NCBI RefSeq assembly: GCF_023159225.1
Contig: NC_063164.1
Span: 74,543,800-74,607,799 of the forward strand
DNA from: Perognathus longimembris pacificus
Taxonomy: Eukaryota > Chordata > Mammalia > Rodentia > Heteromyidae
Length of the DNA: 64,000 nucleotides
Direction: 5' to 3'
Positions 36,539 through 48,970 of the stretch are shown in pieces. Positions within the stretch are counted from its first letter, which is position 1; the number at the start of each line of letters is the position of its first letter. The notes under the pieces are model-generated. The model ran no database searches, was not told the DNA's origin, and saw only the letters and a list, made by a program, of their open reading frames with translations. The position numbers were made by a program, and so were the translations under genes.

Positions 36539-36749
36539 TTTTTTTTTTTGTTTTTTTTGCCAGTCCTGGGGCTTGTACTCAGGGCCTGAGCACTGTCCCT
36601 GGCTTCTTCTTGCTCAAGGCTAGCACTCTGCCACTTGAGCCACAGCACCACTTCTGGCCATTTTCTGTATATGTGGTGCTGGGGAATCGAACCCATGTCC
36701 TCATGTATACGAGGCAAGCACTCTTGCCACTAGGCCATATCCCCAGCCC
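36539..36749 (-). mobile_element. IDL-Geo type SINE, minus strand
   Basis: The complete dimer is read on the minus strand. The TSD TCTAAAAATTCTT lies at 36526-36538 and 36750-36762. The T tract is interrupted by one G. Both long frames over it (minus 36427-36717 and plus 36511-36855) are repeat translations. Confidence 0.95.
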
Positions 36750-36762
36750 TCTAAAAATTCTT

Positions 36763-38380
36763 ACAATGAGTAACTTAAATAATGCAATAGTAATAAATGA
36801 TGTTTCATTTCTTCTCTTTAGTCAAAAGCAAGTTGAGCACATGTTATTCAGTTAAACATTCATGATTATACCTACTCTTTTTATTTTTACTTATTTCTAT
36901 TCCATCAAATCTTACCATAAGGACATACCTCCCCATGTGACAAAGTCAAAAACCAAATGCAGGGAAAGGGAGTGCTAATGCATTTCTTACCATTCAGATA
37001 ATTAAAATTTTTCACAATGTTTTTGGAAATGAAGAGTCATGAGCATACTGTCAGCAATGAAAGCAAACATTCAATGTGACCTATTTTAATAAAAAATCTT
37101 GATTCACTTTTTAAAATATACATGCTGAATAAAATGAATGGGCTTTCCCAGAGTTCCTCTTTCATTCCTCTATTTATGAGGAGTATGATTACCAATGATT
37201 GGTGGAGTAAATATACTGTTATTTATTTCACATTTTAATTTGCAAAATCTTGAAGGGCATGAACAAATAAAAACTAGTATTTATACTACTAGGAAAGTTT
37301 GTGACAGATTATGCATTGTAAAATTAGTTAATTGACAAGGTCATTGTAATATGTAGCTTGCATATTATTTTTAAGTGCATACCAAGAAAGAACAGCATAC
37401 ATAAAGTAGAAATATATGAGACTGATATTTGCATCTATAATTTAGTAGACCTGAATGTGAGTCTGTTTGTCTCTGCATGCATTACCTTCAATGCTCTGTG
37501 CAACAGGAATCCAGAAGACTTGGGGAATGAAATGATATTATAAATTTGGGGCTGAGAAATATTACATAGGCATTTTATTTCACTGTAAGAAAACTGAAGA
37601 AAGGGCAACTTTATTGTTTATAGTTTATGTATACTGACCTTTTACAAGTATTTGTTAAATATTTTTTTTCAAATACTTACACTTATCTCTACAAAGTATA
37701 ATGAATAATTATACTATAAACTTTATACTTTTCATGATTAATAATTTCAAGCGAGTACATTCAGTCTAAATAGTATATTTGATTCCTTAATAAAGGCAGT
37801 TAAAATCCATATTGATGAATTTATATGGTATGGGCTTCTTCGAAAATAGACAATAATTTAAAAGTATATCCAGGTTTAATTTAGTTCTTGGAGTCATCGA
37901 GGAAGGCTAATCTATTTTTTATTCAATTCCTATTTCTGCAACTTTTCCCCCAACAAAACTGATGACTGGTTAATATGACTAGTTAAACCTTATCAATTAT
38001 TCATAAGGTTTTAATGTAGAGAGGCTTTTATACACAAAAGCTGTCAAGTACACAGCCTACAAGAGACAGTGAGACACAAAAGAAAGAATAGGGCTTGGAG
38101 CACTGATACAGATCTTTATATGCATTTTTTTTGCAGGTTTGTCAACCACAGGATTTCATGAGCCACCATTTGATTCCAGTCAATCCCACATAATTAAACA
38201 ATATGTGCAATACACATTTTCATTTAGTGCAATTGCATTCTTGGCAAGGCCAAGTTTATTTACGCTTTCATAAACCAGCTTTCTTACTCAAGTGTCACTG
38301 TGAATACTACAGAAAAATGTGAAAGGGAACATATCAGTTACAAAAGAAGATCCATATAGGAAAAAATTAACTAAGTAAGG
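36763..38380. other. Unique AT-rich DNA, nothing recognised
   Basis: No gene or repeat seen. Confidence 0.5.
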
Positions 38381-38383
38381 AGA

Positions 38384-38640
38384 GCAGATGGGTAATAGAA
38401 GCTCATACCTGCCATCCTAGCTACTTAAGTGGTTGAGATTTGAAATTTGTGATGCACCCCCATATCATAAAGACAAATTCAGCAATCCTTCTCTCCAAGT
38501 AAATAACCAAAAGCTAGAAGTACATGCATTGCTCAAGTGGTAGAGCACCAACCATGGACAAAAGACTCAGGAAAAATGCAAGTTTCAGATTTGATGGCAC
38601 AATACCAGCTCCCTCCCCTCAGAAGGAAGAAGAAAAAGGC
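38384..38640 (+). mobile_element. Old composite SINE: 7SL-like plus tRNA-like halves, plus strand
   Basis: The 7SL-like half shows GCCATCCTAGCTACTTAAG and GGTTGAGATTTGAAATTTGT. A linker CCAAAAGCTAGAAGTACATG leads to a tRNA-like half with TTGCTCAAGTGGTAGAGCAC and a 3' segment ending in CAGAAGGAAGAAG. The order is 7SL first, as in the minus-strand copies at 11165, 15176 and 52665. The 64-codon frame inside it is not a gene. Confidence 0.78.
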
Positions 38641-39002
38641 AGTGAAAAATGCATGTTGACTTTTCAGTTGGAATCTACTTGTGATGGAGTTAAAAAAGTA
38701 ACACTTTTAAGCCATTAATAACTTGCACTATCAATACAGAAATCACAATATTGAACTCAGAGCACTGTCATATTTAATAGAAATGTTTCTTACATCTTAG
38801 GTGTATTCTTTTACAGATCTTTGGTCTCTTTTGGAAAATTGAAATTTTTTCACCAGGATAAATAACAAAGAAGAAAAATTGTTGTATTTGTGAAAAGTCA
38901 ATGTCTTAGTGTATTCGATCAATTCATTACACTTGGGAAAATAGTAGTATATTTTTTTCACTGCTTACAGTTTATTTCTGAAGATCACTTTAGTTTTGTG
39001 TG
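38641..39002. other. Unique AT-rich DNA, nothing recognised
   Basis: No gene or repeat was recognised. Confidence 0.5.
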
Positions 39003-39105
39003 TATATGTACTGGGGCTTGAACTCAGAGCCTCATGTTCTAACTACTGGACTTTTTTGCTCCCCTTTGGTACTCTGTCACTTGAGCCACCCCTCCAGTTC
39101 TATTT
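39003..39105 (-). mobile_element. tRNA/Geo-like SINE half
   Basis: The plus strand reads TACTGGGGCTTGAACTCAGA and CTCTGTCACTTGAGCCACCC, the complement of a tRNA-like SINE unit with its A and B boxes. It is degraded and no tail was identified. Confidence 0.7.
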
Positions 39106-40555
39106 CTTTTTTCACTGAATATAAGTGTTCCCTTTCTCTCCATTTCAGGCATTGGTGCTTATTAGTTACTTTCAATGTGACTTCAGAATTGAAAATGAGT
39201 CAACAGATGGGTACGTGATTTTTTTTATCTTAAACAGCACAGTATTATATTTGGTCACAGCAGTTCTTTAACAATTTCAAGGTATCATTTCCTGAGAGAA
39301 TGGCTTATAGAATAGACAGTGCAACAATGCCATCAAATTATTTCTGTTTTAGAAAATATTTTCTTAATGTCCATATAATTTTATCTGTATATTTTGTAAT
39401 TATCCGTGCTGCTTTTTGGAACTTGAGATGATGGTATTTTTTGCCTTTCTTTTTTTTTTTTTTTTTTTAATGGATGATGACTTCAAATGTCCAAAGGGCA
39501 AAGTCAGTAAAGGGAAACAAAACCACATTGTAGATCAACAAGAACAAACAGAACTATAAAATTAGAGCAATAATTATCCATAAAGATTAAAGACCAGTAA
39601 GTCATGACCCAGAAGTGTTAGCATCAAATTAATCAAAATATATCTCGAGGCAGAATTCACCCTGAATCATTCTGTAAATTTTGTTTTAGAAACCAATTTT
39701 TCAAGTGTTGATTAAATAATATAAACCAAGCTAAGCCAGTGTTAGTGTGAAGCTGAAGAGTAGGAAATAAATTATCCTATTGAGAGTTGGCTTCGTGGAT
39801 TTATAATCTATACCTAGAAGGGTTCCAGCCTTAGCCTGAGATTCTCTTGCTACCATTTTTATATAAGTACTGAATTTGAGCAAATGGTCCCTGATTCATT
39901 TTATACAGAGTACAGTAAATCAGATAGCCAATCCTGATCGTTTTCAAGGTAACATTTGAAATTTTTTTCTCCTGGATGATTGAATATACTTCTCCACCTA
40001 TGCAACTACTGGGAGTTTTACAAATGGTGGAATTAGTATGCTGTCAATTTACTCAATATTGTATTACTTCCTACAAACACAGGCATGTGTGAATTTGAAT
40101 GAGTGCATTTGTTTGCTATTTCCTGTTGCCTGTCTGAAAAGAGAAATAAGTTTGACCTAATTCATTCAAAGAACAAAGTTTACAATCCAATAGGGCCAAG
40201 TTCAAAATCATTACTTGGTTTGTTTACAGATTTAAGACTCCTCTAGAGTTCTTCGTTCTGCCTTGAAATTAAATATAAAAAATAAAAAAAAATTAGAAGA
40301 ATTTCTCAATCATTATTACTGGTAAACAGGAACCCATTTTCTTTGGATTATTTACTTGTATATAAAACAAATTATTATTTCACTTGGTCATTAGGAGTGG
40401 CTACCATGAGTAATTTATGCTCCATATCTGGTCTTACAAACATCTCTCTGCAACACTAGTGTGAAGTACAGCACAAACATGCCTAATGTTCACTAAAAAG
40501 CCATCCAACCATTTTGTAAATACCTAGACACTTGTAATCCACCGTATATATATTA
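39106..40555. other. Unique AT-rich DNA with a poly(T) run
   Basis: A T run of about 20 lies at 39449-39469 without an adjoining recognisable element. Nothing else was identified. Confidence 0.5.
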
Positions 40556-40741
40556 AGGGGCTGGGAATTTGGCTTAGTGGTAGAGTGCTTGCCTCACTTG
40601 CATGAAGCTCTGGGTTCAATTCCTCAGTACCACATAAACAGAAAAGGCCACAAGTGGTTCAGTGCTAAGGCTAAGTGCTAGCCTTGAGCAAAAGAAACTC
40701 AGGTATAGTACCCAGGCCCTGAGTTCAAGCCCCAGGACTGG
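40556..40741 (+). mobile_element. Diverged IDL-Geo type SINE
   Basis: The left monomer (GGGGCTGGGAATTTGGC to TCAATTCCTCAGTACC) and a shortened right monomer (CTAGCCTTGAGCAAAAG to GCCCCAGGACTGG) are present. The tail has been replaced by a GT microsatellite. Substitutions and a deletion near 40650 mark it as older than the TSD-bearing copies. Confidence 0.85.
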
Positions 40742-40742
40742 G

Positions 40743-40782
<40 letters not shown>
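40743..40782. repeat. (GT)n microsatellite at SINE tail
   Basis: About 19 GT units follow the SINE directly. Confidence 0.95.
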
Positions 40783-40784
<2 letters not shown>

Positions 40785-40786
40785 TC

Positions 40787-40900
40787 CTTAGAGAATATAT
40801 ATTCTCTAAGAATATATATTCCATATATATATTCGATATAGAATGTATATTCTCTATATATATAGAGAGAATATACATTCTATATCGAATATATATATTC
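40787..40900. repeat. AT-rich palindromes: 24-bp perfect and 33-bp-arm hairpin
   Basis: 40787-40810 is a perfect 24-bp palindrome centred on ATATAT. 40823-40855 and 40866-40898 are perfect 33-bp inverted arms around a 10-base, itself AT-rich, loop. The arms contain non-simple sequence (ATTCGATATAGAATG), so this is more than a TA microsatellite. It should form a cruciform or snap-back structure. Confidence 0.93.
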
Positions 40901-42134
40901 CGTTGAAAAAATAAAATATGAGCACTTAGCTTGCAATCTTGAGAGCAGATGTCATTGATAGATTAATTTATTTTTATCTATACACCAATATTGTAGATTC
41001 ATATTGACTTCCTTGCTATATTTGTTGCTGGCATGCACTGCTTTTGTATTGTGCAGGTATGACTAAGTACTATCATGTTCTATGGCATTAGGTCCCATTT
41101 GTTGTGGATTCTACAGGCTGGCTGCATACATGACAGCACACAGTGAGGGTAATTTGCACTGCTCTGCCCCTACTGCTAGACCTGCTGCTACAAATAGCAA
41201 TTGATTATCATGCTGCCATGTTATTGACTGTCACTATGAACACAAGCTTTATTACATTTTAAAGTAACCTGATGCAAATTTGTTTAGTATGAAAGCAAAA
41301 CAGGGAAATATTCATTTCCTAAGAATTATTTGCAGTCACAAATGTAACTTTAAATTCCAGTTATAAAATATTTACTTTAAATCATCCTGAACAAAAACTT
41401 TATTGTGGTATTTATTTTGGTGTAATATAAATAAATAGCTTCCAAATGCCGTAAGAAGATCAGTATAAAACTGAAATATTTTCTTCTTCCCAATATCAGG
41501 AGAGCTATGCAGAGAAAATGAGTAGATAATTTTTCTTTGTATTTCTCTGACCTTTCTTTAAATGTTCTTTCTGCTCCAAAAAAACCCCAAGTATCCTAAC
41601 TCATAGACTTATATTTCTTGTCATATCTGATGTTGTATTGATCCTAGTTTTACGAGAGTACTAGTATACTTGCTTTTCATTTGCTCCCATCAACAGACCA
41701 AGATAGTTCCTGTACAATAATGTGGACTTCTTGAATTCATATATTTCAATGTTACATTATTTACAAAAAAAAACTTAATTTATAAATATAAGCACAACAT
41801 TTCCATATTCCGAAACTGATTTGCTTGATTATGCTGTCAGGACATGTGGAAGCTTGCGTTTTCAAACAAGTGTTCTATGCTTGACTCAAACTAGAGATGT
41901 GAATAATAAATAAAAGTATATTAAAGAAAGTTAAATTAATAAAAATTAATAAAAGTATAAAATTAATAAAAGTATATTAAAGAAAGTGTATTAAAGCCAT
42001 ATCAAATAAAACCTCAAATTCTTTGCCATCCTTATGAAGATTCCAGATAAACAGAGCTGAGGACAAAATAGACTTTTGAGCTTCTCAGCACCTTCATCAC
42101 AGAGGGATATTCAAAGTGGTAAATTCTTACAAAT
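40901..42134. other. Unique AT-rich DNA, nothing recognised
   Basis: A local repeat of AATTAATAAAAGTATATTAAAG-like units lies near 41910-41990. No gene was seen. Confidence 0.5.
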
Positions 42135-42144
42135 TAGAATAGTA

Positions 42145-43038
42145 AACTGGTTCAGCCACTCTGGCAAGCAGTATGGAGATTCCTCAGAAGGCTAAATATA
42201 GAACTCCCCTATGACCCAGCAGCCCCACTTTTGGGTATCTATCCAAAAGACCACAAACAAAATCACAGTAATGCCACCAGCACAACAATGTTCATGGCAG
42301 CACAATTTGTCATAGCTAGAATCTGGAACCAATGTCCCTCAGTAGACGAATGGATCAGGAAAATGTGGTACATATACACAATGGAATTTTATGCCTCTAT
42401 CAGAAAGAATGGCATTGCCCCATTTGTAAGGAAATGGAAGGACTTGGAAAAAATTATACTAAGTGAAGTGAGCCAGACCCAAAGAAACATGGACTCTATG
42501 GTCTCCCTTATTGGGAATAATTACTACAGGTTTAGGCAAGTCATAGCAGAGCATCACAAGAGCCCAATAGCTATACCCTTATGAACACATAAGATGATGC
42601 TAAGTGAAACGAATTCCATGTTATGGAAATGATTGTTATATCACAGTTATAAATACTTTCAACATCCCATCTGTATCTGTAGCTTCTATTATTGATGATG
42701 TTCTTGTATCACCTTCCAGTGGTTGTACCTACACTATCTCTGTAATCTTATCTGAGTATATTGGAAACCGTGTATACTGGTATTAGAAGTAGGAAATTGA
42801 AAGGGAATACCAAAATTGAGAGACACAGGGTAAAAAAAGACAACTACAAAATCAATACTTGCAAAACTGTTTGGTGAAACTGAACTGAACACCTCAGGGG
42901 GGGAAAGGGAAAGGGGGAGGAGGGAGGGGGTTATGAGGGACAAGGTAACGAACAGTATAAGAAATGTATTCAATGCCTAACGTATGAAACTGTAACCTCT
43001 CTGTACATCAGTTTGATAAAAAAATTTTTGAAAAAAAA
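42145..43038 (+). mobile_element. L1 insertion, 5'-truncated, with TSD
   Basis: 894 bp on the plus strand: ORF2 C-terminus from GGTTCAGCCACTCTGG, 3' UTR, a strong G-rich block (42897-42940), and a short A-rich tail. The TSD TAGAATAGTA lies at 42135-42144 and 43039-43048. The 117-codon frame at 42231-42584 is the surviving end of ORF2, with no start or RT domain. Confidence 0.95.
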
Positions 43039-43048
43039 TAGAATAGTA

Positions 43049-43264
43049 GAAATTTTATGATCCAATTTTTCATTTAATTAGGAATTGTTTGTTACAATTT
43101 TCTTAAGGTGTATTCTTTTCTTCCAATAGTCTTAGTACTTGTATTAAAGATTAGTAAAGCTTAGTTTAGTAAAGTTTTGGCCAACTGATTTAGTAGTTTG
43201 GGTTCCTGGGTGAAATAGTTCAGATTCAGAAGGTTTTGGTCTGCCTCACTTATTCTTCTTTTTG
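43049..43264. other. Unique AT-rich DNA between L1 copies
   Basis: Nothing was recognised in this gap. Confidence 0.5.
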
Positions 43265-43350
43265 TGATTTTAATTATTTTATTTTCAATATATAGATAGT
43301 TATTGTAAAGTTGATGTACATAGATATTACAGTTATATGTTCAGGTGTTC
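43265..43350 (-). mobile_element. Short older L1 3' end
   Basis: The plus strand shows TATTGTAAAGTTGATGTACA followed by a TAGATATTACAG-like stretch. This resembles the complement of an L1 3' terminus, close to the older version at 55560-55620. It is short and diverged. Confidence 0.5.
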
Positions 43351-43674
43351 AAAGAAATGTCTTCTTTTATTACAAAAAGAAATATATTTTCTGTCAAAGG
43401 CACCATCGATTATTTAAGTATAATCCGTTCTGTGTCCTGAAGAATACTGTCAAAGGAAAATTGACTATTTGTGTCTACAAAGAAATTTTGTCTTTGATTC
43501 TGAGACCACCCAGGACCTACAAATCTGAAAATGCAAGTTTTAAAGCCTATTTGTGTTGTAATTGTTATTATCTATGGATATTTTAACTTTAAGCTGCACT
43601 TCCAAAGCAGGAAATGGATGCTGAGAAATTACAGAACAGAAGCAAAAAATAGTGTCCTGCTTTGTTTAAGATTT
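43351..43674. other. Unique AT-rich DNA
   Basis: Two overlapping plus-strand frames (43311-43586 and 43531-43761) run into repeat sequence and show no motifs. I see no gene. Confidence 0.5.
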
Positions 43675-43689
43675 GAGATAACTATTTTA

Positions 43690-45186
43690 TTTATTTTTTA
43701 TTTATTTTTAAATTTTTATTGTCAAACTGATGTACAGAGAGGTTACAGTTTCATGCATTAGGCATTCGATACATTTCTTGTACTGTTTGTTACCTCCTCC
43801 CTCATGACCCCACCCCCCTCCCCCTTTCCCTCTCCGTGTTAGTTGTTCAGTTGATTTACACCAAACAGTTTTGCAAGTATTGCTTTTGTAGTCATTTGTA
43901 TTTTTATCCCGTGTCTCTCGATTTTGATATTCCCTTTCAGTTTCCTAGTTCTAATACCAGTATACACAGTTTCCAGTGTACTCAGATAAGATACAGAGAT
44001 GGTCCAGGTACAACCACAGGAAAGGGATACAAGAGGATCATCAACAGTAGAAACTATGGTTTCACATCACATGTTGAAAGTAATTACAACAGTGATATAC
44101 CACTTGTTTCCATAACATGGAGTTCATTTCACTTAGCATCATCTTATGTGTTCATAAGGGTATAGCTATTGGGCTCTTGTAATCCTCTGCTGTGACTAGC
44201 CTAAACCTGTGCTAATTTTTTCCTATGAGGGAGACCATAGAGTCCATGTTTCTTTGGGTCTGGCTCACTTCACTTAGTATAATTTTTTCCAAGTCTTTCC
44301 ATTTTCTTATGAATGGGGCAATGTCATTCTTTCTGATGGAGGCATAAAATTCCATTGTGTATATTTACCACATTTTCTTAATCCATTAGTTTACTGAGGG
44401 GCATCTGGGTTGGTTCCAGATTCTAGCTGTAACAAATTGTGCTGTGATGAACATTGTTGTGCTGGTGGCTTTAATGTGTTCTTGTTTGTAGTCTTTTGGG
44501 TAGATGCCTAAAAGTGGGGCTGCTGGGTCATAGGGTAGCTCTATGTTTAGCTTTCTGAGGAATCTCCATACCACTTTCCAGAGTGGCTGAACCAGTTTAC
44601 ATTCCCACCAACAATGAAGCAGGGTTTCCTTTTGGCTACATCCCCTCTAACATTTGTTATTGTTAGTTTTCTTGATATAGAACCTTCTTACTGGGGTGAG
44701 ATGGAATCTCAATGTTGTTTTGATTTGCATTTCTTTTATGGCCATTAATGCAGAGCACTTTTTCATATTTCTCTTGGCCATTCTCATATCCTCATCAGAG
44801 AAATCTATTTTTAAGTCTTTATCCCACTTGTTGATTGGGCTATTGGTTCTTTACGATTTTGTTTTGGAGGAATGTAATTTTTTTACGCACCAAAATCAAT
44901 TCCAAATGGATCAAAGACCTCGAAATTAAAATAGATATCTTGAAAACACTAAAAGAAAGAGCAGGTGAAACACTTGGGCTCCTTGGCACAGGACGGAACT
45001 TCCTTAACAAAGAACCAGAAATGATACAAATATAAGAAAGGATGGACAAATGGGACTGCATCATACTGCAGAGCTTCTGCAGGGAAAAAGGACATAGCTC
45101 GTAAGATAAACAGAAAGCCCACAGATTGGGAAAAGATTTTTACCAGCCATACAATGGAAAAAGGCCTAATATCTAAAATATATGCA
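43690..45186 (-). mobile_element. L1 insertion with internal inversion (twin-primed), with TSD
   Basis: 43690 to about 44880 is an L1 3' end on the minus strand: tail, polypurine block at 43805-43835, 3' UTR and ORF2 C-terminus. About 44881-45186 is upstream ORF2 sequence on the plus strand (CACCAAAATCAATTCC through GGCCTAATATCTAAAATAT). The inner L1 coordinates of the two parts nearly abut, with a small loss. A 15-bp near-perfect TSD (GAGATAACTATTTTA at 43675-43689, GAGATATCTATTTTA at 45187-45201) encloses both parts, so they entered as one event. Confidence 0.93.
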
Positions 45187-45201
45187 GAGATATCTATTTT
45201 A

Positions 45202-46650
45202 AACACTGCTCAAAACATGTGTACAAGTAGGAAGGTCATAGCCATAAATAAGTGATAAAATCCATTGTGTATTTTGTATGCTGTCAAACGTCATTCAAAG
45301 GTATGTCATCTTAGTTATTTAAAATTTGGAACTCTCAATAGATATTGACATCTTCTAAGAGAGTTACTGAAATAATTCAACATGTCATTATAGGTGTATA
45401 TCCTAGCCACTCATATGAATAGGCATTTTTGTATACATATCTAGCATTTAATTTTCTATATAATCTGTATAAATGATCAAAAGAAATTAAGAATAATATC
45501 CATTACACAGGCATGAGATAATTCAAATCTATGCCAAACAGATATGTATTTATCAATTAGCATTATTTCTATCTCTGTGTCTCTGATTCCCCATGTTGTA
45601 TAATTCCATCTAATAGTCACTTTTTTATGGTAATAATCCCTCCACATTCCTTTCTTTCATCTATCTGCTTGCTTGCTATTTGTTGTTCTGCTAAATCCCT
45701 ATTATAGGGGCCTCTAAGTTCCAAGAGCTTGATGAATAATTGGAAATGTTTTATCCCTGAGCTTCAAAAAAGTGCTACAATAATTGTATGCAAACATCTT
45801 CTGTAGTGTTTCATATCAATCCAATCATACTTTATGCTCTTTGTACTTTAGATAGATAAGGAAGCCATGAGATCTTGGGGACCAGATCTTGCCACATAAA
45901 GCAGACAGATGTTTCAGTTTCTATTGCTTTTTCTTCAGTCTTCTCTGTTCTTTCTGGCAGCCTGAGCTGCTCACTACAAAACGTTCCACAGTTAGTCAAG
46001 CCTGTAATTTCACAAGGTACAGTTAATTATTGATCAATCAAAATGAACTTCATAATCCTTTTGGCAACTCATGCTGCACTTGAACTTCTCTCCTGCCATA
46101 AAATAGCTTAATGGTTCACAGCGTAATGAAGATGAAGGATTTGAACCAATGTTCAAAGAAGCAGACAAATCCTACCTTTCTTGTGAGTGCCAATTCGGGA
46201 TTGAATAAGGACTTCACACAACATACTATGTATTCCTCATTTTTCTTCAGCTCATCAGCAAAGATAAATGCTTTTCTTTAACCCCATACTAATTCCAGAT
46301 GTACAGCTTTCATATCTCCTCCAAGAATTTTGATTCCTTTATGAATATTTAGTTAATATATTTGAGTACAATTTTTATTCTTTATTTTCTCCTTTACAAA
46401 TAAACGATCCCTTTATAAAGTTGCCCTCCGATGCCTAAGATTCATTTGCTCAGTACAAATCTGTGCTGATTTTCCTGAACAGATCATTTGCCTCCATAAA
46501 AAATCAAGAGGGCTGTGCACCACAGACTAATGACTCCTGTCCATGTCTGAGTGAAAGCATAGACTTCAGAGGGAACACAGAAATCCCCAAACCTTTGTAG
46601 CTCTCATATGGTGTGTATGTAGAATTATACTACAGCTGGTACCCGGCCAC
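45202..46650. other. Unique AT-rich DNA, nothing recognised
   Basis: No young repeats and no gene were seen. Confidence 0.5.
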
Positions 46651-46735
46651 TTATTCAATCAACATTTATTGAGTTCCTATTAGGTGCCAGATGCTTGCTC
46701 AGAGGTACTCACAGAAAGTAGATGAAGTTGAGAAA
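46651..46735 (-). mobile_element. Old L2-type LINE 3' end fragment
   Basis: The plus strand TTATTCAATCAACATTTATT then GAGTTCCTATTAGGTGCCAG is the complement of the L2 3' terminus. It is short and diverged. Confidence 0.6.
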
Positions 46736-48655
46736 ATGTCAAGCCTAAAGTCTAGCATTATTATAGTGTATAAGGACATTTTTTTTTTTTACTAGATTGA
46801 TCCAGGGTCTGGAGAAAACAGTAACTAAGGGAAAAAGTGAAATGACTAACATACAAGTAACCAAATCCACGCAGACTGCTATGGAAATGGCATCTTCTGC
46901 TAAGAAACGTAGGTCACTGTATGACTTATGTAACCCTTGGTTCATCTGTATACCAAGCACTAAATGTCTTTTGTATTCAAGTCACTGTGCTTGTTACCAG
47001 AGGGATGAGTCACTGCTAGTCACATTTTACAATGTTTACTCAACAGCTCTATTCATTCTTCTAATTTTCCAACTTGATTTTCATTCAGGTAGCTCAATTT
47101 TTGAACCATATCTTGGTTTTTATGAGATTTATATAAATACTAAAGCACAAATAATACATTCTCAGGTATTTATCACAGTGATAAAAGTCAGTTTAGGTAA
47201 GAACATTAATAGCAGATGATTGGAATTGCTGCTGTGACTACTCAACAATGTGATTCAGAAGATTTTGGAACTCTTTTGAAAAGGCATCTGCAAAAGTCTG
47301 AAAAAGTAAGATAGAAAAGCCCACAAATGCTGCAAGCCAAACTTAATGCATAATTTAGAAGAGAATTCAGAATATACACAAGGACAAAAAGAAAGACAGT
47401 AAAGGATAATCTCATGAAGTGCCAATATCAAAAAGGACTCTATTAGGCATTTCACTAGAGGCTGTTACTGTTTTATTCCATCAAAGAACATGTACATATT
47501 TTCTCTGTGCCCTGAGACTTTATGGGCATTTGAATTTAGAGGTAATTAAGTAATATGGTAGAAGAAAGTTCAAGTCAATCCAGGAGCCAAGCCGTAGTTT
47601 GTTATTACTAACTACCCTTAGTGAAATTTACACTAAGAATCCAGAGAGAAAAAGAGAAGTAGACAATTTTGAATATTGTGCTACTTTGCTAGGTAATAAG
47701 TATGTTTAAAGTTGAAGCCAGAGAGGCTATGGCTTCTTTAAAAAAAATTAGTGCTCTAACAAATATTGCATTGCATTAGAATTAGAATAATATAAAAGAT
47801 GCTTGATACCATGTGGATTTAGCTGAACTCCACTCATCACAAACACCAGATTGTAAAGGTGTAAACTCATTTGAAAAATTATACCTGGAATTGGGAGTCC
47901 TGGATTTCACTTTTTGTACCTCAAATGCCCCCACACATTCAACTATCCAGACATTGATGGCACATAGTCCAAGTGAACAATTTTATAGCTGGAGCTGGTG
48001 ACAGGCCCTGTATCTTCCAAATCATGATTGTTTTTAGGTCTGTATAATGTAAAAGGCATGGGGTACATCTGGCATCCATTTAGATTTCAAAAGGGATTTG
48101 GTTGCCCAAGCAAGGTACACCAGAAAACTTGAATTTCCTAAAGACAATCATTTGAAAGTGTGACATGTACAGCTGTCAAGGTGAAGTCAAAGACTCAATG
48201 AAGATCTCAGATATAGAATCTATGAGGAACATGGAACATCTGCTCAGTAAACCTGAAGGAAAAGAGTGAAGTAAGCCCAACAGAGAGTTCATGTGGTGTA
48301 TAGAAGGCAAAGCCTTAGAGGAAGGGCTGCCCAATGGTAAGCACTCATAGTCACGTGAGAATATACCAAATGAAGAACACAGAGCTAGAGGATTTACAGT
48401 TTGTCTTGCTTTAGCTTATCCCTCCTTTGTATTCCTTATCCTTCTATTTTATAGTTAGGTGGTTTCACTTTGCCATACTATCTGAAAAATATGTAAGTTA
48501 ATTTTTATAGAGACTTATAGCTAAAAGGTTATGTTTACAGATAATTTGGACTTTGACTTTTATCCAAGAGTGGAACTGCTAAGATTAGCAAGTCTTAAAG
48601 ATAGGCTAAATTGGTTTTGCATTTTGATATATCCATGAGTCTTTGGAGATCAAAG
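46736..48655. other. Unique AT-rich DNA with one 140-codon chance frame
   Basis: The frame at 46797-47219 (plus) is the longest non-repeat frame in the window. It has no recognisable domain, begins in poor context next to a T run and the L2 remnant, and shows no family resemblance. I do not support it as a gene. Confidence 0.5.
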
Positions 48656-48659
48656 GACT

Positions 48660-48970
48660 AATGCTCTGATTTGAATATCAAAAGTTCTCCCATGCTTCTA
48701 TATTGAAGGTTTGGCTCTTGGCTGATGCTACTATTTGGTGAAATTTTAAGTGGCAGTACCTAATTAGACAACATAGGCCAGGAGAATTATGCCCTGGCAT
48801 ATAGGTCTTGTCCTTTTCTCTCTTCTACTCTGCTTTTGTTTCTTCTAGAATACCATGATGAAAAGTCCTTTAAAACACTCCTGATGCTGTGTTATTCTGG
48901 CCTCAAGCAACAAATGCAGCCAGGTACTGACTGAACTATCTGAAATCATAAGCCAAATTAAAGCATTTTA
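48660..48970 (+). repeat. Possible ancient LTR-type repeat remnant
   Basis: Blocks such as CTGATTTGAATATCAAAAG, GTTTGGCTCTTGGCTGATG and, at the end, CTGAAATCATAAGCCAAATT follow the order of a common old mammalian LTR-like repeat ending 'gtgagccaaaataaa'. The family name is not certain. Confidence 0.4.

Noticed and set aside
36427..36855. 96- and 114-codon frames on opposite strands
   Set aside because: Both traverse the IDL-Geo SINE at 36539-36749, and similar peptides recur at the other SINE copies.
40743..40782. GT tract as a Z-DNA regulatory site
   Set aside because: It is a microsatellite grown at a SINE tail, with no promoter or gene nearby to support a role.
42231..42584. 117-codon frame as a possible gene
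   Set aside because: It is the C-terminal remnant of L1 ORF2 within a 5'-truncated, TSD-flanked insertion.
46797..47219. 140-codon plus-strand frame
   Set aside because: No recognisable domain and no clear promoter or splice context; next to an L2 remnant. Length alone is not enough among many frames.
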